Assembly (NCBI RefSeq): GCF_029338195.1
Contig: NZ_CP119779.1
Coordinates: forward strand, 62,001-126,000
Direction: 5' to 3'
Source: Haloarcula litorea
GTDB taxonomy: Archaea; Halobacteriota; Halobacteria; Halobacteriales; Haloarculaceae
Length of the DNA: 64,000 bases
Positions 1 through 9,933 of the stretch are shown piece by piece. The notes beneath the pieces are model-generated. The model saw only the letters and a list, made by a program, of their open reading frames with translations, had not been told where the DNA came from and searched no databases. A program made the position numbers and the translations under genes. Within the stretch, counting starts at the first letter, position 1. The number at the start of each line of letters is the position of its first letter.

Positions 1-396
1 GACACGCACGACGCCGAGATCCGCGGGCTCTACGTCGTCGACACCGGTCGATACTCGACGCTGCCGGTCGAGACGACGTGGGACGGCGTCACCGAGATGC
101 TCCGCGAGGAGGGGGAGGTGGCCCTCGACGCCCTGCGAGAGGTCGCCGACGGGGTGCCGGTCGAGACGGCGATCCGCGAGGGAGCACCGAGCACGGAGAT
201 CGTCGCGCACGCTCGCGAGAACAGCGCCGACGCCATCGTGATGGGGACCCACGGCCGCGGTGGCATCGACCGCTTGCTCCTGGGCAGCGTCGCGGAGCGT
301 GTGGTGCGCGCCTCGCCGGTCCCGGTCGTGACCGTGCCGGTCAGCGACGTACCAGAGGGGGAACGGGCGGCCGACACGGCTGGGGCCGCCGAGTAG
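1..396 (+). CDS. Universal stress protein (UspA family), 5' end cut by window
   Basis: The reading frame is open from the first base, so the N-terminus lies outside the window; 131 residues remain. The C-terminal part has the nucleotide-binding signature of the ATP-binding UspA group: GTHGRGG, then nine residues on, GS (GxxG-x9-G(S/T)), followed by VVRASPVPVVTVPV, the usual last beta strand. The protein ends in a short acidic/Ala tail. UspA proteins are small cytoplasmic dimers induced by stress; the specific role here cannot be told. It converges on birA with one base between them. Confidence 0.9.
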   Translation, partial: DTHDAEIRGLYVVDTGRYSTLPVETTWDGVTEMLREEGEVALDALREVADGVPVETAIREGAPSTEIVAHARENSADAIVMGTHGRGGIDRLLLGSVAERVVRASPVPVVTVPVSDVPEGERAADTAGAAE

Positions 397-397
397 G

Positions 398-1339
398 TCA
401 GACCGGCCGCAGGTGGTCGCAGTCGCCGGCCGAGACGGTCACGCGGCCGTCGTCGGTCTCGACGACCAGCGCGCCGGGGAAGGCGACGTCGACCGCCTCG
501 CCGACGACCTCGCCGTCGGGGGTCTCGACCCGTACCTCCCGGCCCAGCGTCCCGCTGTACTCGCGCCACTCGTCCAGCACCGCGTCGGGGTCGGTCCGCA
601 GGTCGTCGAACAGTTCGAGGAACCGCTGTGTGAACGTACGCCGGTCCACCGGCTCGCCCAGTTCCGCCGAGAGACTGGTCGGCTCGGCCTCGGCGGGCAG
701 GTCCGCGGGGTCGACGTTCGCGTTGACCCCGACGCCGACGACCACCCACGAGACGCGGTCGGCCTCGCCCTCCATCTCGGTGAGTATCCCGACGAGTTTC
801 CGCTCGCCGTCCGCGCCGTCGACGAGCACGTCGTTGGGCCACTTGATCGACGCGTCGACGCCCGCCTCGCGGGCCGCCCGCGTCGCCGCGACGGCCGCCG
901 CGAGCGTGAACACCGGCGCGTCGGCCATCGGCACGTCGGGTCGGACGAGCACGGAGCACCAGATGCCCCCGCTGGGGGAGTGCCAGTCCCGGTCGAGCCG
1001 CCCCCGGCCGCCGGTCTGCTCGTCGGCAAGCACCACCACGTCCCCGGCACCATCGGCGGCCAGATCCCGTGCTCGGGCGTTCGTGCTCGGGACGCTGTCG
1101 TGGTACTCGACGGTGAAGGGGGCGTCAAGCCCGTACTCGACGGCCGGGCCGCCGAACTCGGGGACCGCCGACAGCGTGTAGCCGTCGTCGCCGCTGTCGA
1201 TCTCGAACCCCGCTTCTCTGAGTGCCTCGACGTGCTTCCAGACGGCCGACCGCGAGACGGCCAGCTCGTCCGCGAGTGCGGGTCCCGAGACCGGTCCGTC
1301 GGCCAGCGCCGCCAGCACCCGGTGTCGCGTCTCGTTCAT
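398..1339 (-). CDS. birA: Biotin--protein ligase with N-terminal winged helix (BirA)
   Basis: 313 residues starting at ATG 1339; the open frame upstream is untranslated-looking. Residues 1-60 form a winged-helix DNA-binding domain (LAVSRSAVWKHVEALREAG). The catalytic biotin/biotinyl-AMP region follows, with GGRGR at 110-114 and KWPNDVLV further on, and then an SH3-like C-terminal domain (EVRVETPDGEVVGEA). It makes biotinyl-5'-AMP and transfers biotin to the acceptor lysine, here most likely Lys580 of the neighbouring PccA. The HTH suggests it can also act as a biotin-responsive repressor, and a palindrome sits between its own TATA-like box and start codon. About 215 bases separate it from pccA, on the same strand. 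Confidence 0.96.
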   Translation of the reverse strand: MNETRHRVLAALADGPVSGPALADELAVSRSAVWKHVEALREAGFEIDSGDDGYTLSAVPEFGGPAVEYGLDAPFTVEYHDSVPSTNARARDLAADGAGDVVVLADEQTGGRGRLDRDWHSPSGGIWCSVLVRPDVPMADAPVFTLAAAVAATRAAREAGVDASIKWPNDVLVDGADGERKLVGILTEMEGEADRVSWVVVGVGVNANVDPADLPAEAEPTSLSAELGEPVDRRTFTQRFLELFDDLRTDPDAVLDEWREYSGTLGREVRVETPDGEVVGEAVDVAFPGALVVETDDGRVTVSAGDCDHLRPV

Positions 1340-1341
1340 AC

Positions 1342-1358
1342 CCGGCGTTGGACGCCGG
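1342..1358. promoter_or_regulatory. Perfect 7+7 palindrome at the birA start (candidate operator)
   Basis: CCGGCGT-TGG-ACGCCGG is a perfect inverted repeat with a 3-base spacer, ending three bases before the birA ATG. On the minus strand it lies between a T-rich TATA-like element (CTTTTTGT, 1362-1369) and the start codon, which fits leaderless transcription from about 1339. A protein bound here would block polymerase. Autoregulation by the BirA winged helix is an inference. Confidence 0.5.
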
Positions 1359-1503
1359 CCGACAAAAAGCGGGCGGGGATGCGGTGGCGGTGTCGTGCTG
1401 TGCGACGACGAACGGCAGACCCCGCCGAGCGGAGCGAGGCGCGGTTTCACTCCCAGCGCGCCGGCGGCGCGACTCGGAGGTGTTTCGTACTGAATTTTTG
1501 CGA

Positions 1504-1543
1504 GGTGGGTGCCCGCAGGGCCGAAGGCCCGAGGACACCCACC
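1504..1543. terminator. Stem-loop downstream of pccA
   Basis: GGTGGGTG (1504-1511) pairs with CACCCACC (1536-1543), and inside it GGGCC-GAA-GGCCC forms a second hairpin. It lies about a dozen bases beyond the pccA stop codon and before birA, so it probably ends or processes the pccA transcript. No long T tract follows on the minus strand, so intrinsic termination is not certain. Confidence 0.5.
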
Positions 1544-1554
1544 GACGTGAAGAG

Positions 1555-3399
<1,845 letters not shown>

Positions 3400-3423
3400 A
3401 CCACCCTATGCACGCAGTTACAT

Positions 3424-3431
3424 CTTAAAAC
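3424..3431 (-). promoter_or_regulatory. TATA-like box of pccA
   Basis: GTTTTAAG on the minus strand is centred 28 bases upstream of the pccA ATG. That is the spacing expected when transcription starts at or next to the start codon. Confidence 0.55.
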
Positions 3432-3574
3432 CACGCCTAGCAACAGTCCCCGAGCGCGGGGAAGGGGTGACGACCGCGAACTACCGATCGAATTTTTACT
3501 TAAATCTTTCCCCGATCTGACGGCGGCGCAACTGTCGAACGCTGTTGAAGGGGGTCGCACACGACAGTCGACAC

Positions 3575-4420
3575 GTGAGCCGCAACATCACGAGGCGGAC
3601 CTTCCTCGCGGGAGGTGCCGCCGCCGCCCTGACCGCTCTCACCGGGTGTAGTGCCACGACCCCCTTCGTCGGGAAACGGGAGGAGTCGACGCGGACCGTC
3701 GACGCCGCGGGACTCGACTCGCTGGCCGTCGATACCCAGATCGGCGATATCCGAGTAGTCGGAACCGACCGCGACGACGTCCGGATCCGCGCCGTCAAAC
3801 AGGCCAGTTCCGTCCGTGCGGACATCTCGAAGCTCTCGCTTGACGTCCAGCGCAGCGACGGCACGCTCCGGCTCCAGTCGGACTGGACGGGCAGCACCGG
3901 CCTGTTCGCCGGTCGCCCATCGCTTGACCTCGACGTGGAACTCCCGCGCTCGCTCGCCGTCGACGGCGTCCGGACGCGAGTCGGCGACGCCGACGTGACC
4001 GACGTCGCCGGCGACCTGGAGGTCCGGAGCGACACGGGCGACGTGTCGGCCTCCGGGGTCGCCGGTGCCGTCACGGCGATCTCACAGACAGGGGACGTGA
4101 CCGTTCGTTCGCCCGAGGTGCTGGCGGAGGCCACCGCTCAGACCGGCGACGTGGACGTCGAAATCCCCGCGATCGACGGCGAGACGACGGTCGAGACGCA
4201 GACGGGCGACGTGACCGCCCGGGTCGCCGCCGACCTCGACGCCGCGCTCGTCGCACAGACACAGACCGGCGACGTCCGCGTCGACGGACTCACGCTTCGC
4301 GAGTCCGAGTCCGACGACGGGTTCTCGGGTGACTCGATCCGGGGGACGCTGGGCGACGGCGGCCCGCGACTCACCCTCGAAGCACAGACCGGCGACGTGA
4401 CGGTCCGGCCCATCGAGTAG
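3575..4420 (+). CDS. Tat lipoprotein with repeated QTGDV beta units (DUF4097-like)
   Basis: 281 residues from GTG 3575; a TTG 30 bases earlier would put extra residues before the signal. The N-terminus is a twin-arginine lipoprotein signal: Arg7-Arg8-TFLAGG, a hydrophobic stretch, then the lipobox LTGC with Cys25. The mature part is built of short beta units carrying a recurring (Q/T)xGDV motif (QIGDI, RVGDA, DTGDV, QTGDV several times), ending in QTGDVTVRP. This is the pattern of the DUF4097 family, predicted right-handed beta-helix-like adhesin or sensor proteins. Expected location: outer face of the membrane, lipid-anchored. A TATA-like TTTTTACTTAAAT lies near 3491-3503. Function unknown. 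Confidence 0.85.
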   Translation: MSRNITRRTFLAGGAAAALTALTGCSATTPFVGKREESTRTVDAAGLDSLAVDTQIGDIRVVGTDRDDVRIRAVKQASSVRADISKLSLDVQRSDGTLRLQSDWTGSTGLFAGRPSLDLDVELPRSLAVDGVRTRVGDADVTDVAGDLEVRSDTGDVSASGVAGAVTAISQTGDVTVRSPEVLAEATAQTGDVDVEIPAIDGETTVETQTGDVTARVAADLDAALVAQTQTGDVRVDGLTLRESESDDGFSGDSIRGTLGDGGPRLTLEAQTGDVTVRPIE

Positions 4421-4474
4421 CCGCGGACGTCGTCGCAGCCGCCCCCTTCTCGACGGCCGCGTGCCCGCGACCGC

Positions 4475-4759
4475 TCAGGTCCCCTCCAGCGAGTAGAGGA
4501 CGGCGACCAGCCCGGCGTTGAAACAGCCCAACACGCCGAGCAGCGTCTCGGCGTCCGAGAGGTCCGCCAGCGGCGCGACCCCGTAGTTGACGAGGAAGGG
4601 CAGGACCGCGATGCAGGCGACGCCGACCGCGAGCAGGCGCATCGTCCCGCTGTCGTTCCGGCGCGCGCCGCGGTAGGCCAGCCCCGCGACGGCGGCCCCG
4701 AGCACGGCGGTCAGGGCGGCCGTCAGGAACCGGACCGTGGCGGGGTCAACGGCGACCAT
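4475..4759 (-). CDS. Small membrane protein, third gene of a winged-helix operon
   Basis: 94 residues with three hydrophobic segments (about 8-27, 40-60 and 72-90) and few charged residues between them. I do not recognise a catalytic motif. Its start overlaps the end of the preceding membrane-protein gene by 14 bases, so the two are translationally coupled and probably work together. Its layout resembles its neighbour's and fits the small haloarchaeal DUF7521-type membrane proteins that accompany winged-helix regulators; the family name is from memory. Confidence 0.75.
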   Translation of the reverse strand: MVAVDPATVRFLTAALTAVLGAAVAGLAYRGARRNDSGTMRLLAVGVACIAVLPFLVNYGVAPLADLSDAETLLGVLGCFNAGLVAVLYSLEGT

Positions 4760-5084
4760 AGACCACCCCCAGGATGAGGAGGAGCCCGACCGCCTGGCTC
4801 GCGGTCGCGGCCGCGGCCCGGAGCGTCGGGTCCGTCCCCGGCACGTTCGAGAGGACGAGTCGCAACAGGATCGGCACCGTCGTCAGCAGGACCAGTCCGA
4901 CGCCGAGCAGCCCCATCCCGCGGCCGCCGCTCGCCCGGTAGCCCCGGTAGAGCCGCACCGCGAGGTACAGCGAGAGCACCGTCGCGAGGAACAGCGCCCC
5001 GAACACGAGCAGGACGACGGTCGGCGACCCGCCGGTGGTCGTCTGGAGCGCGAGCGCCGTCGGTGCGGGGTGTGGGCCGGTCAT
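4746..5084 (-). CDS. Small membrane protein, second gene of a winged-helix operon
   Basis: 112 residues with an outward N-terminal stretch and three hydrophobic segments (about 20-45, 55-77 and 88-108). There is no enzymatic signature. The start codon overlaps the stop of the upstream winged-helix gene (ATGA) and its 3' end overlaps the next membrane gene by 14 bases, so three genes form one tight operon. A regulator coupled to two small membrane proteins suggests that the membrane proteins are the main target or a signal input; this is inference. Confidence 0.75.
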   Translation of the reverse strand: MTGPHPAPTALALQTTTGGSPTVVLLVFGALFLATVLSLYLAVRLYRGYRASGGRGMGLLGVGLVLLTTVPILLRLVLSNVPGTDPTLRAAAATASQAVGLLLILGVVYGRR

Positions 5085-5425
5085 TTGAATCCCTCGTACA
5101 GTCGCGTGAACGTGTCCGCGGGCGACTCCGTCCGCTCGACCTCGACGGTGAACCCGTCCTCGCCGAGGTCGACGTGGACCGCGTCCAGCGTCGCCCGGTA
5201 GGCCTTGTAGTGGTGCCCGTCGGGGTCGAGTCGCTGTTCCGTCTCTAGCAGGTCCGCCGCCTCGAGCCGGTCGACGCGCCGGTAGACCGTCGACGGGTCG
5301 GCGTCGCAGGCCTCGCTGAGCGCGTCGACGGAGCGAGCCTCGTCGCGCGTCGCTTCGAGGATGGTCCGAGCGTAGTCGTCGCTGACGAGGTCGACGACGT
5401 CGGCGTCCGGACCGCTCTCGCTCAT
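5081..5425 (-). CDS. Winged-helix transcriptional regulator (ArsR-like)
   Basis: 114 residues from ATG 5425; a TATA-like element on the minus strand (near 5450-5457) is about 27 bases upstream, fitting a leaderless mRNA. The fold is an ArsR-type winged helix: SVDALSEACDADPSTVYRRV as the recognition region, then a wing around LETEQRLDPDGHHYKAY, and a short beta-rich tail. It is the first gene of a three-gene operon with two small membrane proteins and diverges from the PF13796-like membrane protein gene at 5595. The ligand is unknown; no metal-binding cysteine cluster is visible. Confidence 0.85.
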   Translation of the reverse strand: MSESGPDADVVDLVSDDYARTILEATRDEARSVDALSEACDADPSTVYRRVDRLEAADLLETEQRLDPDGHHYKAYRATLDAVHVDLGEDGFTVEVERTESPADTFTRLYEGFK

Positions 5426-5594
5426 CGTTCGCCGGGTTCTGTCCGGGGCACCATATCTCTCCGGGATCGACGCGACCCGCACATCGACTCTGCCGGGAGT
5501 GAGAGCGGGCGGCTCACGTAAGGAGAGGCACGCTTGCACGCTGCGCAAACGGCGGTGGGTTTTTACGTACCCGCCCGCGCTACCGTCGGTTGCG

Positions 5595-6359
5595 ATGGGC
5601 CGCATCCCCGCCGACGACCGGACGCTCCGCCGAGCCGCCCGAACCGTCCTCGCCGCGCCGGTTCGGACACAGACCTACCGGAACCTCCTGTACCTGCTCG
5701 TGGCGTTCCCGCTGGGGGTCGTCTACCTCGTGGTCTTCTCCGTCGGTCTCTCGCTCGGGCTGGGACTGCTCCCGATCCTCGTGGGCGTCCCCGTCCTGGC
5801 GCTGTTTCTCGGCGTCGCCCTTGCCATCGCGGAGTTCGAGCGCCGACTCAGCGGCGCGCTCCTCGACCGCCCGATCGAGCACAGGCGGAGCCTCGACGGC
5901 GAGACGCCGCGGGAGCGGACCACCTCGCTGCTGACCGATCCCCGCACGTGGGGCGCGGTCGTCTACCTCCCCGTGAAGTTCGCCGTCGGGACGCTGGCGC
6001 TGATCGTCGCCCTCACCTCGCTGTCGACGGCAGCAGCCCTCCTGTTCGTCCCCTTCTACTACGACCAACCGGGTGTGTACGTCGGCTTCGTCACCGACCG
6101 GCCCGTGGAGCTCCACCCGGCGCTGTACATCGGCTGGAACAACCTCCTCGTCGGGTTCGACACCGTCCTCAGCGTCGGCGCGTGGCGGGTCCGGACCCTC
6201 CCCGAGGCGCTCGTGGTCGCTGCCCTCGGCGCGGTCCTTATGTTCGCCGCGCTGGCGCTCCTGAACGCGCTTGCCGTCGCCTCGGGCTGGCTGACCAGCG
6301 TGCTGCTCGGTGGCGGCTACGACATTATCGGACGGTACTTCGCGAGCAGCGCAGAGTAG
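5595..6359 (+). CDS. Multi-pass membrane protein, 'putative sensor' domain (PF13796-like)
   Basis: 254 residues from ATG 5595, about 30 bases after a TATA-like GTTTTTACG. It has an N-terminal basic segment, a long hydrophobic hairpin (about 28-80), a cytoplasmic stretch of about 40 charged residues, two more membrane segments (about 118-155) and a C-terminal pair (about 205-245). This arrangement is that of the putative-sensor membrane domain, which in actinobacteria is often fused to histidine kinases; here it stands alone without a kinase. Calling it a sensor is only by family. Confidence 0.7.
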   Translation: MGRIPADDRTLRRAARTVLAAPVRTQTYRNLLYLLVAFPLGVVYLVVFSVGLSLGLGLLPILVGVPVLALFLGVALAIAEFERRLSGALLDRPIEHRRSLDGETPRERTTSLLTDPRTWGAVVYLPVKFAVGTLALIVALTSLSTAAALLFVPFYYDQPGVYVGFVTDRPVELHPALYIGWNNLLVGFDTVLSVGAWRVRTLPEALVVAALGAVLMFAALALLNALAVASGWLTSVLLGGGYDIIGRYFASSAE

Positions 6360-6398
6360 CGTCCGGGACTTTTGCCGTTGGCCGACGAACGGCGACGT

Positions 6399-7307
6399 AT
6401 GGACACCGAGACCGCGCGCGGCGTCCTGCTGGGACTGGCCTGTGGCGACGCCCTGGGGCGGCCAGTCGAGGGGTGGCACGCCGACCGCATCGAACGCCGG
6501 CACGGCACCGTCGACTCGATGCTGGGGAACGGCGTCCACCACTTGCCGCCCGGCTCGATCACCGACGACACCGAGATGGCGCTGTGTCTCGCCCGTTCGC
6601 TGGCCGAGCGGGAGACGTGGGACCCGGACGACGCCGCCGACCGGTTCGTCGCCTGGGCGCGGGACGACCCCACGGGGATGGGCGGGATGACCAGACGCGT
6701 CCTCTCCCGGGCGTCGAAGGGGGAAGACTGGCGGACCGCGGCCCGGGAGACCTGGGCGGCCAGTCCGGAGGGACAGAACGCCGGCAACGGGAGCGTGATG
6801 CGCTGTGCGCCCGTCGCCGTCGCGTTCGCCGGCGACCGGGAACGGCTGGTCGAGGCCAGTCGCGAGTCGTCGCGGCTCACCCACTGGGACCCGCGGTGTG
6901 TCGACGCCTGTGCGGCGCTGAACCTCGCCATCGCGGCGGCGGCCCGCGGCGATGACCCCGTAGCGAGCGCCCGCGAGGGGCTCCGGGCGACGGTCGATGA
7001 CCCGTCCGAGGAGGTACTGACCGCGCTCGACCGCGCCGTCGACGGCGAGGCGCTGCCCGTCACCGCCTACGTCGTCGACACGCTGACAGCGGGCGCGGGG
7101 CACGCGCTCGCCGCCGACTCCGCCCGCGAGGCGATCGTCGCGGCCGTGAACAACGGCGGCGACACGGACACCGTCGGTGCCGTCGCCGGGGCGCTCGCCG
7201 GCGCTCGGTTCGGCCGCGAGCGGCTCCCGGACGCGTGGCTCGACGACCTCGAAGCCCGCGAGGAACTGACGGCGCTGGCCGACGACCTGGCCGGGCTGTC
7301 GCCGTAG
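6399..7307 (+). CDS. ADP-ribosylglycohydrolase family protein
   Basis: 302 residues. The family's two metal-binding clusters are intact: TDDTEM (Asp56, Asp57, Thr58) near the N-terminus and NGGDTDTVGAVAGAL near the C-terminus, around an all-alpha body. It opens with GVLLGLACGDALGRPVEG, typical of the DraG/ARH fold. Such enzymes remove ADP-ribose from arginine or other acceptors, or cleave ADP-ribosylated small molecules; the substrate here is unknown. I chose ATG 6399 because the nine preceding codons read poorly as protein. It converges on pccX with two bases between them. Confidence 0.92.
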   Translation: MDTETARGVLLGLACGDALGRPVEGWHADRIERRHGTVDSMLGNGVHHLPPGSITDDTEMALCLARSLAERETWDPDDAADRFVAWARDDPTGMGGMTRRVLSRASKGEDWRTAARETWAASPEGQNAGNGSVMRCAPVAVAFAGDRERLVEASRESSRLTHWDPRCVDACAALNLAIAAAARGDDPVASAREGLRATVDDPSEEVLTALDRAVDGEALPVTAYVVDTLTAGAGHALAADSAREAIVAAVNNGGDTDTVGAVAGALAGARFGRERLPDAWLDDLEAREELTALADDLAGLSP

Positions 7308-7309
7308 CG

Positions 7310-7627
7310 CTACATCCGGTCGGTCCGGCCCGCGGCGCTCCACGGGTCGGTCGGGGCCTCGTCGGGGACCTCGACGTGGCGGCGCTGGGCCTTCGCGACC
7401 CGGCCGGAGAACGACCACTTCTCGCCGTCCCAGGTCGGCTCCTCCCCCGCAGCGGCGGCCGCGGCTGCTGCGGCGGCCCGGCGCTGGTCGGCTATGTGCG
7501 CGCCCACGGCGACGGCGACGGCGGCCGCCTCGTCGGTCGAGGCGTCGGCCAGTTGGCTCGCGACCTCGGCGACGAGGTCGGGGTCCATCGACATCGGTTC
7601 GGCGTCGGCGTCTGTGTCGGTAGCCAT
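7310..7627 (-). CDS. pccX: Small third subunit of haloarchaeal acyl-CoA carboxylase (PccX, 'acc operon protein')
   Basis: 105 residues. An acidic N-terminal helix region is followed by an Ala run of ten residues after ADQRR, then a conserved-looking C-terminal motif ([18 protein letters not shown]) rich in Trp, Arg and Lys, unusual for this proteome. It overlaps the pccB stop codon by one base (TAATG). A small PccX protein is known as a required subunit of propionyl-CoA carboxylase in Haloferax mediterranei. I assign it by position and by the length and motif, not by alignment. Confidence 0.82.
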   Translation of the reverse strand: MATDTDADAEPMSMDPDLVAEVASQLADASTDEAAAVAVAVGAHIADQRRAAAAAAAAAAGEEPTWDGEKWSFSGRVAKAQRRHVEVPDEAPTDPWSAAGRTDRM

Positions 7628-9177
7628 TAGAGTGGGATGTTGCCGTGCTTGCGGTCGGGCTGGTCTTTGCGCTTGCCCCGCAGGAGGTCGAGGTCCTCGA
7701 TGAGCCGCGGGCGGGTGTCCTGGGGTTCGAGGACGTCGTCGACGTACCCCCGTTCGGCGGCGGTGTACGGGTTGGCGAAGGCGTCGCGGTACTCGTCGAT
7801 CAGCTCCTGCCGGCGGGCCTCGACGTCGTCGGCGTCGGCGAGTTCGTCGTCGTAGAGGACGTTGACCGCGCCCTGTGGCCCCATCACCGCGATCTCGGCG
7901 GTCGGCCAGGCGTAGTTGACGTCCGCGCCGACGTGCTTCGAGGCCATCACGTCGTAGGCACCGCCGTAGGCCTTGCGCGTGATGACCGTCAGCAGCGGCA
8001 CCGTCGCCTCGCTGTAGGCGTACAGCAGCTTCGCGCCGTGGTTGATGATCGCGTCCCGTTCCTGGTCCTTCCCGGGCATAAAGCCCGGCACGTCGACGAA
8101 CGTGAGGATGGGGATGTTGAACGCGTCACAGAAGCGGACGAACCGCGCGCCCTTCCGGGAGGCGTCGATGTCCAGCGTGCCGGCGTTGACCCGGGGCTGA
8201 TTGCCGACGACGCCGACGGCGTGGCCGTCGAGGCGTGCGAAGCCGATGGTGATGTTGCGGGCGAACGCCTCCGCCACCTCGAAGAAGGAGTCCCGGTCGA
8301 CGACGCCGTCGATCACGTCGACCATGTCGTAGGGCTTCTGTGGCGCGTCCGGCACCGTCTCGACGAGGCTCTCGTCGCGGCGCTCGGGGTCGTCCCACGG
8401 GTCCACGCGGGGCGGGTCCTGGACGTTGTTCTGCGGGAGGAAGGAGAGCAGATAGCGGATGTCGTCCATCGCGTCCTTCTCGTCTGCGGCCGTGAAGTGA
8501 GCGACGCCGGACTCGGAGGCGTGGGTGCTCGCCCCGCCGAGCTCGTCGAAGCCGACCTCCTCGCCGGTGACGGTCTCGATGACGTCGGGGCCGGTGATGA
8601 ACATGTGGCTCGTCTCCTCGACCATGTAGACGAAGTCGGTGATCGCGGGCGAGTAGACCGCGCCGCCGGCGCAGGGCCCCATGATCGCCGAGATCTGCGG
8701 GACGACGCCGCTGGCCTGCTGATTGCGGTGGAAGATGTCGGCGTAGCCCGCCAGCGCGTCGATGCCCTCCTGGATGCGCGCGCCGGCGGAGTCGTTCAGC
8801 CCGACGATGGGCGCGCCGTTCTCGATGGCCTTGTCCATCACCTTGCAGACCTTCTGGGCGAAGGCCTCGCCCAGGGACCCGCCGAAGACGGTGAAGTCGT
8901 GGGCGAAGACGTACACCCGGCGGCCGTCGACCTCGCCGTAGCCGACGACGACCCCGTCGCCGGGGACCCGCTTCTCGTCCATATCGAAGTTCGTCGAGCG
9001 GTGCTCCCGGAGCGCGTCGACCTCGACGAAGGAGCCGTCGTCGAGGAAGTAGTCGATCCGCTCGCGGGCGGTGAGCTTGCCCTTCTCGTGCTGGGCCTCG
9101 ATGCGGTCCTCGCCGCCGCCCCGTTCGGCCGCCGCCTTCCGCTCCCGGAGGTCCTCCACTCTGTCGTCGTGGCTCAC
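7627..9177 (-). CDS. pccB: Acyl-CoA (propionyl/acetyl-CoA) carboxylase, carboxyltransferase subunit
   Basis: 516 residues, the usual length for PccB-type carboxyltransferases. N- and C-terminal crotonase-like halves are present. Signatures include [25 protein letters not shown], the acyl-CoA oxyanion-hole region [12 protein letters not shown], and in the second half [13 protein letters not shown] and [11 protein letters not shown]. It transfers CO2 from carboxybiotin (on PccA) to propionyl- or acetyl-CoA. It starts with GTG, with GGTGA seven bases upstream. pccX follows directly; pccA and birA are about 4 kb downstream on the same strand. In haloarchaea this enzyme feeds the methylmalonyl-CoA route and affects PHBV precursor supply. 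Confidence 0.96.
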   Translation of the reverse strand: MSHDDRVEDLRERKAAAERGGGEDRIEAQHEKGKLTARERIDYFLDDGSFVEVDALREHRSTNFDMDEKRVPGDGVVVGYGEVDGRRVYVFAHDFTVFGGSLGEAFAQKVCKVMDKAIENGAPIVGLNDSAGARIQEGIDALAGYADIFHRNQQASGVVPQISAIMGPCAGGAVYSPAITDFVYMVEETSHMFITGPDVIETVTGEEVGFDELGGASTHASESGVAHFTAADEKDAMDDIRYLLSFLPQNNVQDPPRVDPWDDPERRDESLVETVPDAPQKPYDMVDVIDGVVDRDSFFEVAEAFARNITIGFARLDGHAVGVVGNQPRVNAGTLDIDASRKGARFVRFCDAFNIPILTFVDVPGFMPGKDQERDAIINHGAKLLYAYSEATVPLLTVITRKAYGGAYDVMASKHVGADVNYAWPTAEIAVMGPQGAVNVLYDDELADADDVEARRQELIDEYRDAFANPYTAAERGYVDDVLEPQDTRPRLIEDLDLLRGKRKDQPDRKHGNIPL

Positions 9178-9290
9178 GGAGTCTCACCGCGCCCGAACCA
9201 GCGCATAGCGGGGTGGATGCGTGGGTGCGTCAAAAGCGTTGCCCGACCTGGACCGTCGGAGTTTTGGCACCCACCCGCCTGCCTACGCCC

Positions 9291-9914
9291 GTGAAGAACG
9301 TCACGGCAACGCAGCACAACCCCTTCGGCTTCGACGCGCCGTGTGAGCCGTTCGTGCCGGGCTACGGCGACGCCAACGCCGACTTCCACGTCATCGGCGA
9401 CCACCCGGGCGTCCACGGCGGGACGGAGTCCGGTATCCCCTTCACCGGGACGCCGGCGGCCGAGCGGCTCCAGCGGGCGCTCGTCGCCGGCGGCCTGCTG
9501 ACGGCGGCCGGCACCCCGCCGACCGTCGATAAGACGTACCTCTCGTACCTCTACCTCTGTGGCGACCGCGTGCCGACCGAGGACGACTACGCGGACCACG
9601 AACCGATGTTCGACACGGAGGTCCGGGCGATCACCTCCCACGTCCTGTTGCCGGTCGGGGAACGAGCGACGAGGCACGTCTTCCGGAACATGACGGCCGA
9701 GCCGGCCGACGCGGTCGATATGGACGCGCTCCACGCCACCGAGGTCCGGGGGAGCGGCTGGCTGGTCTACCCGATCAAGGACCCCCACGACTGGACCGAC
9801 GCCGACGAGGACGCGCTGGTCGCGGCGCTGACGGCGCTGCTGGCGACCGACTACCGGCAGGAGGCGGAACTGGGCCGCTTCCTCCCCGGCGACGACGTCT
9901 GGCGCGTGCGGTGA
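9291..9914 (+). CDS. Uracil-DNA glycosylase superfamily protein
   Basis: 207 residues from GTG 9291. The UDG-fold family pattern is visible: VPGYGDANADFHVIGDHPGVHG corresponds to the motif I region (usually GExPG), SGIPFTGTPAAERL to the segment that contacts the base, KTYLSYLYLC in the middle and LPVGERATR to the region before the C-terminal motif. The catalytic residues of classical UNG are not all conserved, so it may be a family 4/5-like or inactive relative. Expected role: removal of damaged bases or a nucleic-acid-binding job. It diverges from pccB with about 110 bases between starts. Confidence 0.7.
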   Translation: MKNVTATQHNPFGFDAPCEPFVPGYGDANADFHVIGDHPGVHGGTESGIPFTGTPAAERLQRALVAGGLLTAAGTPPTVDKTYLSYLYLCGDRVPTEDDYADHEPMFDTEVRAITSHVLLPVGERATRHVFRNMTAEPADAVDMDALHATEVRGSGWLVYPIKDPHDWTDADEDALVAALTALLATDYRQEAELGRFLPGDDVWRVR

Positions 9915-9933
9915 GGACGCCAGCCGCCCGCCC

